Below are positions 8,298 to 16,158 of a stretch of 64,000 bases of DNA, in pieces. Location of the stretch: assembly GCA_963846005.1 (NCBI GenBank), contig CAWJUH010000003.1, positions 992,001 through 1,056,000 of the forward strand, given 5' to 3'. The DNA is from CAVSUR01 sp963846005. GTDB lineage: Bacteria; Actinomycetota; Actinomycetes; Streptosporangiales; Streptosporangiaceae. Below the pieces are notes generated by a model that ran no database searches, was not told where the DNA came from, and saw nothing but the letters and a program-made list of their open reading frames with translations. Position 1 is the first letter of the stretch, and each line of letters opens with the position of its first letter. Made by a program: the position numbers and the translations under genes.

Positions 8298-8765
8298 CCA
8301 GCCGAAACAGCCCCTGAACAGCGGAAACGCGGTCGGGGGCTCGTTCCTTCCTGCCCCGCCGTTCCCGGCTGACCCCAGCAATTCGCGGCTGCCTGCGTAA
8401 CCACAGCGAAACGCCGTCACGGCGCACTCTCGCCGCTAAGCGCCTGGTGATGCGCCTGTTCCATAGATCCTCGTGCCCCGTCGAAGCATCCCGCGTAGAC
8501 ACGAAGCAGCACCGCGACGCTATGCCCCGCGCGCCTGGCCACCTCCGGTGCCGGCGAGTAGCGAGCGGTGATGCCGCCGCGTTAAGGATCCGCCAGGGAT
8601 CCATCACACCCTTCTCAGCAACCGCTCGGCCGGTGCCATTAACGCGTCATTCGCCAGGGCGGATCACGGTTGGCTGCGGTCACCTGGGGTCACTCGGACC
8701 GGCAGGTCAGTAGCCATGACCGCCTTGTGTCAGGCTCCTTACAAGCGAGGGATCCGAGGTTCGTC
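8298..8765. other. Gene-poor stretch downstream of tRNA-Tyr
   Basis: About 470 bases without a convincing gene. It is visibly less GC-rich than its surroundings and third-position bias disappears in every frame. No integrase, repeat of the tRNA 3' end or transposase fragment is visible. It may be the remnant of something once inserted at the tRNA, but nothing in the sequence proves that. Confidence 0.35.
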
Positions 8766-9185
8766 ATGTTCCTTGCGCCCGACCGTCGTTCTAAGGTGTC
8801 CTCCGTGAGCGGCGCCAGATATGAAGACATCACGCTGGAGGTGGGTACCAGGCGCGGCCCGCATACCACTGTTGCCTTCAGAGGCCGGCCCCTGAACAGG
8901 GCCGCGCGCATCCCGTCCCGCCCGCTCAGCGGCCAGCATGCCGACGCCAGCCCGCAGGAACGCGGTGCTGAAGAACGGCACCGGCTCTGGGATTCGTTCG
9001 TGCCCGAATGGAAGCTATACCAGAGCGACACCGGCAAGATCGTTGTCTGGCATCGGTGGGGCCCTGCTGCGGCCGGGGTGAGCCATTTCGATTCGCTCGA
9101 TGCGGCCGGGGCAGATCACGTCCAGGTGATTCCGCGTGATGTGCTGGCGGAAGCACGAGGCACGCTGAAGGGTCTGCCTTCCTAG
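8766..9185 (+). CDS. Hypothetical protein, doubtful
   Basis: An ORF of 139 aa with a GAGG element 6 bases before its ATG. The C-terminal half (RHRLWDSFVPEWKLYQSDTG, then IVVWHRWGP and HFDSLDAAGADHVQVIP) looks like real protein, whereas the first half has weak coding bias. No family is recognised. It may be an intact small gene or the 3' end of a decayed one in the patch after tRNA-Tyr. Confidence 0.4.
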   Translation: MFLAPDRRSKVSSVSGARYEDITLEVGTRRGPHTTVAFRGRPLNRAARIPSRPLSGQHADASPQERGAEERHRLWDSFVPEWKLYQSDTGKIVVWHRWGPAAAGVSHFDSLDAAGADHVQVIPRDVLAEARGTLKGLPS

Positions 9186-9288
9186 CTCAGCTCATGAGGC
9201 CTGGATGACAGCCGCGTCAGGGCCACGGCCCGGGCCTGGCAGGAGCCCGCGGCCGTCATCGGCCCGGCGATAGCGCCGGGGGCGGCCG

Positions 9289-9743
9289 TCAGTTGATGTC
9301 GAACTCGTTGCCCTCGGGGTCCTTCAGCGCGACCGCGTAGTGGTCTGCGCCCTCCTCGAGTTCCTCGCTCAGGTCGCTGAGCAGCGTGGCGCCGAGCGCA
9401 CACAGCCGCAGGGCCTCGGCGTCCACGCGCTTCTTGCGGGTCTCGATCGGGAGGTCTCGCCCGCCGCTGGCGTGGATGTCGATGTGGAGCCGATTGCTGG
9501 TGGTCTTGCGGTCGGGCACGACCTGGATCCAGATGCGGGGTCCGGTGCCATCCGGATCGATGATGCAGTCCGTCCCCCGGCCGAGCCAGGACTCGGGCAG
9601 CCCGGTGTCGCGCCGCCAGTCGTCCCAGGTGGCGAAGTCGGCCGGCGGCGGCTCCAGCACGTAGCCCAGGGCCTCGGCCCAGAAGCGGGCCAGCGGCTCC
9701 GGGGGCCGGCGCAATTGATGACGAGCTGATATCGGACAGCCAT
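9289..9743 (-). CDS. VOC/glyoxalase-like protein (frame broken by one base)
   Basis: A vicinal-oxygen-chelate domain protein and paralogue of the gene at 11528. The N-terminus MAVRYQLVINCA is read from the ATG at 9743, which has a GAGGAG ribosome site; the rest (PEPLARFWAEALGYVLEPPP to HYAVALKDPEGNEFDIN) is in another frame. The switch is at the G5 run at 9701-9705, where one extra base restores a continuous protein of about 150 aa like its paralogue. Conserved features are the NRLHIDI histidine and the DPEGNEFD acidic end. The substrate is unknown. It lies downstream of the MerR gene on the same strand. A base-calling error is the likeliest cause of the break. Confidence 0.8.
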
Positions 9744-9877
9744 GGGTCTCCTCAACTCAGGCCGCGGCGTCGCCGGACGGCCCGGCAAGTATGCCGAGCG
9801 CCGCCGACAGTCCGGCGCGTCCACAGCGGACCGGTCGTGACCCGCCGGCCGTGGCGGCACGGGCTCAGAGCAGGGCC

Positions 9878-10333
9878 TTAGGGCTGGCCGGTGAGCCGCC
9901 CTTGATCCTTTGGCCCGGGTGGCGCGCGGTGGTGCGGCGGTGGCGGTGGCGGTGGCGGTGCTCCGCGCGGGTAGTGCTCCTCGTCCATGCCCGTCTCTTC
10001 GCGGAATGCCTTGCGCTGGTAGAGGATTCGCAGGGCCTCTTCGGCCAGCACAGCGTCATCACCGGCGGCGGCGCTGCTGCGGATGTCGCGTTCGGCGATC
10101 CGCTTGAGCATCCGGACGCCCTCGACGCCGGCCCCAGCGGCCAGGATCGTGCGGATCAGCCCGGCGATGGCTACATCGCGCGGCGAGTAACGCAGCTTGC
10201 CATGCTCGCGGGTCGGGCTGATCAGGCCCTGCTCTTCCCAGTAGCGCAGCACTCTCGGGGTGACACCGACCTGCTCGGCAAGCCGCGGGATCGCCACCAG
10301 CCCCGCATCCCCCGGCTTCTCAAAATCTGACAT
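9878..10333 (-). CDS. MerR-family transcriptional regulator
   Basis: A 151-aa regulator. Residues 14-42 (AIPRLAEQVGVTPRVLRYWE and on to GLIS) are the MerR helix-turn-helix, and a LRYSPRDV wing follows; the effector part is a short dimerisation helix plus a Pro-rich tail with eight consecutive prolines (about 124-137). There is no cysteine metal site of the MerR/CueR kind. It diverges from the permease at 10364 with only 30 bases between the start codons, so it probably controls both sides. Confidence 0.88.
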   Translation of the reverse strand: MSDFEKPGDAGLVAIPRLAEQVGVTPRVLRYWEEQGLISPTREHGKLRYSPRDVAIAGLIRTILAAGAGVEGVRMLKRIAERDIRSSAAAGDDAVLAEEALRILYQRKAFREETGMDEEHYPRGAPPPPPPPPHHRAPPGPKDQGRLTGQP

Positions 10334-10363
10334 AATCGTGTAACATCTGTTCCGTGGCCAGGA

Positions 10364-11431
10364 GTGGTTAGCTCGGCCAGCTCAGGCACCATCCGACGAT
10401 ATCTAGGAGGCAACACGCGGTTCACCTCGTCTGAGAACAGTAGTACATATGCCAGGATCACGTCAGCTCACGACCCCCTGCGAGTCATTATCTGGGGCGG
10501 CGGCATCATCCTCGCGATCATCGCCGCCACGCTGGTGCCGCACGCCACGGTGACCGCCGCAGCAGCCACCGCCAAGCCGTTCGCCACCCTGGCCGCGATT
10601 ATCCTCGCCTCGGCCCTGGCCGGACGGCTCGGCGCGTTCGCGATCCTGGCCCGCGCGCTCATCCCAGCCCGCAGTGCCCCGGTCATGGCCGTGGCCGCCA
10701 CCCTTACCTTCACGGCGTTGCTCAGCGCGCTCGTCAACCTCGACGTCGCCGTGGTGGTAGCCACGCCCGTTGCGCTCGCTGCCGCCCGGCGGCACGGCCT
10801 GTCAGCCGGACGGCTGGCCGTGGCCGTCGCCATGACCGCCAACGCGGCCTCCTTCCTGCTCCCGACATCCAACATCACCAACCTGCTCCTGCTCAGCCAC
10901 CAGCCGCTCCCGGCCGCGGCCTATGCCAGCGATTCGTGGCTGCCGTGGATCCTCGTCACCGCCAGCACGACCACGCTGCTGGCCTGGTGGGCCGCGACGG
11001 CCAGGGCAGCCCCGGTTCCTGCCGCCGCCACCGGCGGTCCGTCAGCGCGCGCAGTATCCGATCTGATCCCGATGTTCCTGCTCGCCACCGCGATACGTGC
11101 CCTGCTCGGACCCGGCCTCACCCTTCCCGGCGGCTTCCCCGGCCAGCTCAGCACCGGAGCCCTGCTGGCCGCCGTTATCAACAACCTGCCCGCCGCCGCC
11201 GCAATCGTCCCCCGCACAACCCAGGGACTATGGGCAGCTATCCTCGCCGCCACCATCGGGCCAGACCTCCTGATCACCGGATCAGTCGCAACCCTGATCA
11301 CCCGCCGGATCGCCCGCGACGCCAACGCCACGCTCAGCGCCTGGCAATTCAGCGCCGTCGGACTGGCGCTCGTCCCGGCCCAGCTCGCCGCCGCCGCCCT
11401 CGGGCTCCACATCACCGGAGTCCTCAGATAG
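10364..11431 (+). CDS. ArsB/SLC13-type membrane permease
   Basis: A polytopic protein of about 355 aa with roughly ten hydrophobic helices. NLDVAVVVATPVALAAARRHG and the re-entrant PTSNITNLLL element are typical of the ArsB/NhaD/citrate-transporter-like superfamily; a second, weaker copy (INNLPAAAAIVP) comes near residue 270. Arsenite, an organic anion or a cation are all possible substrates. The GTG at 10364 is the only in-frame start before the first helix, but the 36 residues that precede that helix are unusual and the ribosome site is poor, so the true start is uncertain. It is divergent from MerR and followed by a VOC gene. Confidence 0.82.
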   Translation: MVSSASSGTIRRYLGGNTRFTSSENSSTYARITSAHDPLRVIIWGGGIILAIIAATLVPHATVTAAAATAKPFATLAAIILASALAGRLGAFAILARALIPARSAPVMAVAATLTFTALLSALVNLDVAVVVATPVALAAARRHGLSAGRLAVAVAMTANAASFLLPTSNITNLLLLSHQPLPAAAYASDSWLPWILVTASTTTLLAWWAATARAAPVPAAATGGPSARAVSDLIPMFLLATAIRALLGPGLTLPGGFPGQLSTGALLAAVINNLPAAAAIVPRTTQGLWAAILAATIGPDLLITGSVATLITRRIARDANATLSAWQFSAVGLALVPAQLAAAALGLHITGVLR

Positions 11432-11527
11432 TCAGAGCAACTGCGCATTATCGACGCCGGTACTCAGCGATGTCAGCGGCTGCGGGCATGCTGGCTGCGG
11501 CACATTGCCGGCCCGGAGGAGATGCCC

Positions 11528-11971
11528 ATGCCCGTGAGCTTTCAGCTGGTGATCGACTGCGCAGACCCCGAGCCGCTCGCACGCTTCTGGGCGGCCGCCT
11601 TGGGGTACGTGCTTGAACCGCCTCCGGCCGGCTTCGCCAGCTGGGATGCCTACTGGCGCGATGTCGGGGTGCCCGAGGATGAGCTGGACCTCGGCGCAGA
11701 CTGCATCGTGGACCCGGACGGGCGGGGACCGCGGATCTGGTTCCAGGTGGTGCCGGAGCGCAAGGCGGCCAAGAACCGGCTGCATCTCGACGTCAGCGTC
11801 AGCGGCGGCCGCGCGGTCCCGATCGGGACGCGCCGGCAGCGAGTCGACGCGGAGGCGGCCCGGCTGGCCGGTCTTGGTGCCGAGATCGCCGGTGTGATGA
11901 GCACCGAGGGCCTCGACCACTACGCAATCGCGATGAAAGACCCTGAGGGCAACGAGTTCGACATCAACTGA
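11528..11971 (+). CDS. VOC/glyoxalase-like protein
   Basis: A 147-aa protein, full length and paralogous to the broken copy at 9289-9743 (PEPLARFWAAALGYVLEPPP, DPDGRGPRIWFQVVPERK, DPEGNEFDIN at the C-terminus). The VOC fold, the histidine in NRLHLDV and the terminal acidic motif fit a glyoxalase/dioxygenase-superfamily protein of unknown substrate. The second ATG (11528) is preferred, because GGAGGA is then 7 bases away and the start matches that of the paralogue. It is 96 bases after the permease and probably in its operon. Confidence 0.88.
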   Translation: MPVSFQLVIDCADPEPLARFWAAALGYVLEPPPAGFASWDAYWRDVGVPEDELDLGADCIVDPDGRGPRIWFQVVPERKAAKNRLHLDVSVSGGRAVPIGTRRQRVDAEAARLAGLGAEIAGVMSTEGLDHYAIAMKDPEGNEFDIN

Positions 11972-11983
11972 CGGCCGCCCGCC

Positions 11984-12005
11984 GCCGGAACGCGCCGCTT
12001 CCGGC
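11984..12005. terminator. Short hairpin between convergent genes
   Basis: GCCGGAA (11984-11990) and TTCCGGC (11999-12005) form a perfect 7-bp stem around an 8-base loop, between the stop of the VOC gene and that of the convergent peptidase. There is no T-run. It is a plausible but weak bidirectional terminator. Confidence 0.4.
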
Positions 12006-12020
12006 TGAGCGGATCTGTCA

Positions 12021-12833
12021 TCACGGCCGCTGGTCCCACGAGGCCAGCCACTGACCCGCTTCCGGATGGACCCGGTCGCCGAGCACATCGGCCAGTTGCT
12101 CGTCCGTGACGGCGAACGCGTCCCAGAGGCGGCGGACCACGTCCGGGCCTGCCGCGTCGATGAGGCTCTTGGCCATCATCGTGAAGCGGAACTGATACCA
12201 GACATAGGTGAGCGGCTCAATGGAGGGATAGAACGCCTCGAAGTAGCGGAGGTCACGTGCGACCGGCGTGAGCAGGCGGTGCTCCAGCGCAACCCGCGGG
12301 AACGTCTCGAGATGCAAGCGCCGACCGGGTTCTTCGGCCACCACGAACGCGTACAGCGCCATGTCGGCGAAGAGCTCCATCAGCCACGATCGCGGGAAGG
12401 CAAAGGGAACACCGTCGTGAAAGGCGTGTGCCAGCTCGTGGACTACGAGCAGGTCGGCGAAGACCGCCAGGCGGTCGCCGCCGGTCCCGTAGACCTGACC
12501 GAGTTCGCGGGCTGCTGCCGGCGGCGCAGAACCAGCCACTTCCTCGAGCCGGTCAGTGAAATCTGAGGGCTCGCCGGTGAGGAAGAGATTTCCGGCGTCG
12601 TAGTACGGCAGGACGTACGAAGGGTTCGACGCCCGCTCCGACCAGTCGGCCCGGTTGAGCACCAGGAGCGCGCACCGGGGGCGGAACGCCAGCATTTCGC
12701 CTAGGTAGGAGTAGGCCGCTGCGCAGCGCTCGGCCAGCCGCCCGGCTTGCTCGCGCGTCGAGGCACTGGTGCGAACCTCGAACGGGAAGCCAGACAGCAG
12801 CGCGAGCCCCTGGTGCTTCGTCTTGTCGATCAC
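12021..12833 (-). CDS. Putative HExxH zinc peptidase
   Basis: A 270-aa protein of no family I can name. It contains HELAHAFHDG (His132, Glu133, His136), the zincin zinc-binding and catalytic signature, and SWLMELFADM 17 residues later, where Glu153 could be the third zinc ligand as in gluzincins. An intact WYQFRFTMMAKSLID helix follows. The start is the GTG at 12833, whose GTGA overlaps the stop of the upstream membrane protein; this coupling and the beginning of similarity argue against the longer frame from 12887. There is no signal peptide, so it acts in the cytosol or beside its two-helix partner. Peptidase activity is inferred from the motif alone. Confidence 0.75.
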   Translation of the reverse strand: MIDKTKHQGLALLSGFPFEVRTSASTREQAGRLAERCAAAYSYLGEMLAFRPRCALLVLNRADWSERASNPSYVLPYYDAGNLFLTGEPSDFTDRLEEVAGSAPPAAARELGQVYGTGGDRLAVFADLLVVHELAHAFHDGVPFAFPRSWLMELFADMALYAFVVAEEPGRRLHLETFPRVALEHRLLTPVARDLRYFEAFYPSIEPLTYVWYQFRFTMMAKSLIDAAGPDVVRRLWDAFAVTDEQLADVLGDRVHPEAGQWLASWDQRP

Positions 12834-13138
12834 CGCCCGGCTGGTCCCTGCGTCAGCGGCGCCAGCGACCGGAATGGCCGCGGCCACAGCACAGCGCTGG
12901 TGAAGAGCAGCGCGGCCGCCGTGATCGCGAGCCCGGCTCCTTCAAGGATGAACCAGGCACCGGGCCGCGTATGGCTGCCGATGGCGCCGGCCAGGCTGAA
13001 GAGCTGGCAGGCGCTCACCAGCACGATGATCGCCGTGAGGGCCAGCAGCGTCCACGCAGTGGGCTCGCGGAGCCAGCGCACGCTGTCCCACGGCCGCGCA
13101 AGTTCCGGCGGCACCTTCCCGCCTGGCTGATCGCTCAT
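12830..13138 (-). CDS. Small two-helix membrane protein
   Basis: This 102-aa protein starts MSDQPGGKVPPELARPWDSV and has two transmembrane helices (about 28-52 and 61-85, the second followed by WPRPFRSL). Its stop codon overlaps the GTG of the HExxH protein, so the two are made together. The family is not recognised; a membrane partner or substrate of the peptidase is one possibility. Confidence 0.75.
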   Translation of the reverse strand: MSDQPGGKVPPELARPWDSVRWLREPTAWTLLALTAIIVLVSACQLFSLAGAIGSHTRPGAWFILEGAGLAITAAALLFTSAVLWPRPFRSLAPLTQGPAGR

Positions 13139-13362
13139 CGTGGCCCCGTTCCGGGAGGAATATGCGACGGCAGCATTGTCGTCCTGACTGCCGGACGGCG
13201 GGTGCCAAAGGTGACGACGACAACCGCAACACACGCAGCGGATGCTGCTGGGCCTGGTCCGGCCGGCATCGGGACTGATGCGGGTGCCGGGCCTGCCGCC
13301 GGGTTCTCCCGCGGCGCTGGCGAGGACCGCCTGGACGGCAACGCCGGCCCGGCCCGCTACGG

Positions 13363-14280
13363 CTACCGCACGGCGCCGCGCGCGGCATCGCCGGGCGGCC
13401 GCCAGCGCCGCCAGCCGGGGTGGACGGCGAAGAACCGGGACGGGCCGGGCGGGCGGCGCGCCAGCTCCTCCCGCGGCACCAGCGCCAGGCCCGCGGGGAC
13501 GGGCTCCCACCACGGCTCGCGCGCCAGCAGCCGGGAGAGCAGCTCGGGCGGCCGCCCCGCGGGGCCGAGCACCATCTCCGCCGGGGCCGGGGCGCCGGGA
13601 TGCTGCCAGCGGAAATCGGCCGACAGGCGCAGCTGGCCGCTGGTATTCGGCAGCGCCGCGTGCGGGGTGAGGCAATGGAAGATGAGAACGTCACCGGGCC
13701 GGTAGCCGGCGGTGGCCCATCCCCGCCCGGCGCCGGCCAGCAGCCGCGGCGGCCGCGGCCGGTCCCGGTGCCCGCCGGGGCGGACCGCCAGCCCGCCGGA
13801 CGTGACCGGCACGCGGGCCAGCGGGATCCAGCTCGTCAGCATGTCCTGCACGCCGGATCCGGTGTAGTCGCAGTGCACATAGCGGCCCCGGGTCACGCCC
13901 CGGCCCGCCTCCGGCGGCACCGCGCGCAGCACCTTCACCGGATAGGAGAACGCCCGCGGCCCGAGCAGGCTGCGGATCACCCGCCGCAGCGGGGCCAGGT
14001 ACGGCAGCTCGTTGAACGACCGGCCGGTGACCACCGCCCGGTAGGCCGGGTCGGCCAGGGCCTCGCGCGGCCCGGCGCCCGGCGGCAGCCGCGGTGATCC
14101 GGCCGCGTTCCAGCCTCCCGCGCGCAGCCGGGCCGCGACCCGATCGCCCGCGGCGGTGATCCGGCCGGCCGGCAGCAGGCCGGGCAGGAACACGTACCCG
14201 TCGGCCGCCAGCCGCGCGGCCAGCGCGGCCGGGTCACCGGCCAGGCCGCTGGAGTCCGCCAGCTCGTCCACCGCAGCCAC
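13363..14280 (-). CDS. Phytanoyl-CoA dioxygenase-like Fe(II)/2-oxoglutarate enzyme
   Basis: A member of the PhyH family of non-haem iron dioxygenases, which hydroxylate small molecules with 2-oxoglutarate and O2. Seen are the opening DGYVFLPGLLPAGRI, the facial-triad HCD in YVHCDYTGSG, the distal histidine in TPHAALPNTSG and the 2OG-binding arginine in RLSADFRWQ. Length is 305 aa from the GTG at 14280; further GTGs at 14304 and 14271 are possible, and no ribosome site decides among them. It diverges from rnhA. The substrate cannot be inferred. Confidence 0.82.
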   Translation of the reverse strand: MAAVDELADSSGLAGDPAALAARLAADGYVFLPGLLPAGRITAAGDRVAARLRAGGWNAAGSPRLPPGAGPREALADPAYRAVVTGRSFNELPYLAPLRRVIRSLLGPRAFSYPVKVLRAVPPEAGRGVTRGRYVHCDYTGSGVQDMLTSWIPLARVPVTSGGLAVRPGGHRDRPRPPRLLAGAGRGWATAGYRPGDVLIFHCLTPHAALPNTSGQLRLSADFRWQHPGAPAPAEMVLGPAGRPPELLSRLLAREPWWEPVPAGLALVPREELARRPPGPSRFFAVHPGWRRWRPPGDAARGAVR

Positions 14281-14429
14281 GGTAACGGCATTGCCTGAGA
14301 ACACCCTGAGACCGCCGGGGCAGGCTCCCTGGCCCCGCACGGGCCGGGTGCGGCACCGCCGCGGCGCGGAGCCGGCCCGCCAGCAGCTGAAAGACTGCCG
14401 CCGGGCGGGGACGCCGGGATAATCGCCCC

Positions 14430-14891
14430 GTGGCCACCAGCGGCGTCACCGAGATCTTCACCGACGGGGCGTGCTCGCCCAATCCAGGGCCCGGCGGGTG
14501 GGGCGCGATCTTGCGCTACGGCCGGCACGAGAAGGAGATCTACGGCAGCGCGGCGGCCACTACCAACAACCGGATGGAGATGACGGCGGCCATCATGGCG
14601 CTGGAGGGCCTGACCCGTCCCTCGGCCGTGCGGCTGCACACCGACAGCGTGTACCTGCGCAGCGGGATCACGAAATGGCTGGCGGGCTGGCAGCGCAATG
14701 GCTGGCGGACGCGAGACAACCAGCCGGTCAAGAACGCCGACCTGTGGCAGCGGCTGGCCGCCGCGGCAGCCCGGCACCAGGTCGAATGGCTGTGGGTCAA
14801 GGGCCATGCCGGGCACCCGGAGAACGAGCGGGCCGACCAGCTCGCCTGCCGCGGCGCGGCCGAGGCCGCTCGCCGCATGGCGGGGGACTAG
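14430..14891 (+). CDS. rnhA: Ribonuclease HI
   Basis: It cleaves the RNA strand of RNA-DNA hybrids. All catalytic residues of the DEDD set are in place: Asp12 (FTDGACSPNPGPGGWG), Glu50 (NNRMEMTA), Asp72 (HTDSVY) and Asp136 (ENERADQLA), with the helper His126 in KGHAGHPEN. The 153-aa length is standard. The start is GTG. Confidence 0.95.
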   Translation: MATSGVTEIFTDGACSPNPGPGGWGAILRYGRHEKEIYGSAAATTNNRMEMTAAIMALEGLTRPSAVRLHTDSVYLRSGITKWLAGWQRNGWRTRDNQPVKNADLWQRLAAAAARHQVEWLWVKGHAGHPENERADQLACRGAAEAARRMAGD

Positions 14892-14909
14892 ACCATCTAC
14901 GATCAGAAC

Positions 14910-15767
14910 ATGGACCGTTTCCCGCTGGCCGGCCATTCCGTCACCCGGATTGGCTTCGGCGCCATGCAGCTGCCGGGACCGGGCGTCTTCGGGCCTCCGC
15001 GCGACCGGGACGAGGCGATCGCGGTACTGCGCCGGGCGGTGGAACTGGGCATCAACCACATCGACACCGCCCAGTACTACGGCCCGGACGTCGCCAACGA
15101 GCTGATCCGCGCGGCGCTGCACCCGTACCCGGATGACCTGGCCCTGGTCAGCAAGGTCGGTGCCCGCCGGGACGACAACGGCGGCTGGCTGCCCTACCAC
15201 GAGCCGGCCGAGCTGCGCCGCGCCATCGAGGACAACCTGCGCAGCCTCGGCACCGGGCAGCTCGCCGCGGTCAACCTGCGGGTGATGGAGGACTCGCCGG
15301 TCGACCAGCGGTTCGACGACCAGCTCGCGGCGATGATCGCGGCCCGCGACGCCGGGCTGATCGGCGGGGTCGGGCTGAGCAACGTCACCCCCGAGCACCT
15401 GCAGCGGGCGCTGGCGCACACCCCGGTCGCGTGCGTGCAGAACCCGCTCAACCTGGCCGACCGCACGTCCCTGCCGGTGCTGCAGGAATGCACCGCCCGC
15501 GGCATCGCCTTCGTCCCGTTCTTCCCGCTCGGGTCGGCCTTCGCCAGGGTCAACCCGGTGCTCGGCAACGAGCGGGTGCAGGCGGCCGCGCACCGGCTCG
15601 GCCGGACCCCGGCGCAGGTCGCGCTGGCCTGGACGCTGCAGCTGGCCCCCAACGTGCTGCTGATCCCCGGCACGTCCTCGGTGGCGCACCTGGAGGAGAA
15701 CACCGCGGTCGCCGATGTCGAGCTGGACGACGAAGCCCGCCGCGACCTCGACGCCATCACCGGCTAG
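14910..15767 (+). CDS. Aldo/keto reductase
   Basis: An NADPH-dependent oxidoreductase of 285 aa with the TIM-barrel pattern of the family: RIGFGAMQLPGPG, GINHIDTAQYYGPDVANE (Asp and Tyr of the tetrad), LVSKVG (Lys) and the C-terminal cofactor site LIPGTSSVAHLEEN. The usual tetrad histidine position reads NLRVME, an atypical feature seen in some actinobacterial members. The substrate is unknown. It begins 19 bases after rnhA and its last 11 bases overlap the PIN remnant on the other strand. Confidence 0.92.
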   Translation: MDRFPLAGHSVTRIGFGAMQLPGPGVFGPPRDRDEAIAVLRRAVELGINHIDTAQYYGPDVANELIRAALHPYPDDLALVSKVGARRDDNGGWLPYHEPAELRRAIEDNLRSLGTGQLAAVNLRVMEDSPVDQRFDDQLAAMIAARDAGLIGGVGLSNVTPEHLQRALAHTPVACVQNPLNLADRTSLPVLQECTARGIAFVPFFPLGSAFARVNPVLGNERVQAAAHRLGRTPAQVALAWTLQLAPNVLLIPGTSSVAHLEENTAVADVELDDEARRDLDAITG

Positions 15768-16158
15768 CCGGCGCTCCGGTGAATCCGGGTGCCGGCGCCC
15801 GGGCGGGTGAGGCCGTACTGCCCGGAAGCAGCCAGTCCTCGGCGAGCGGGGCCTCGGGCGGGCCGTGCCGAAGCCGGGCGCCCACGGCCTGAATCAACGG
15901 CCCCGGGTTCTTCCTTGACCGGGGGAAGGTGCGGCTGCTCGTGCACAGGATCCCGGTGACCGGGCTGCGATCCGGCCTGGCCCGCGCGAGGATCGGCCGG
16001 AAGTCCTTCACGTTCTCGGTGAGCAGCCAGTAGCCGTTCGCCCTCGCCCAGCCGAAGATCTCCGCCTCGCTCATCGCCCGCATTTCGCCGCGCTCGGCCA
16101 CCGCGACCACGTCGTGGCCCAGGTCGCGCAGCGCGGCGGCGACAGCCGACGGGCCGGG
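15757..16158 (-). pseudogene. Beheaded PIN-like (DUF5615-type) domain
   Basis: The reading frame continues directly after the lytR stop (TGA at 16161-16159) in the same frame, with PGPSAVAAALRDLGHDVVAVAERGEM and then EAEIFGWARANGYWLLTENVKDFRPIL. This is the body of a DUF5615-type PIN domain as found in VapC-like toxins and their relatives. The usual first strand with the catalytic Asp (of the form LLLDENLSP) is missing: the remnant begins where lytR ends. A GTG at 16110 could still start a fragment, but without the first acidic residue it would not be active. No antitoxin gene is adjacent. The coordinates are those of the recognisable remnant. Confidence 0.6.
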
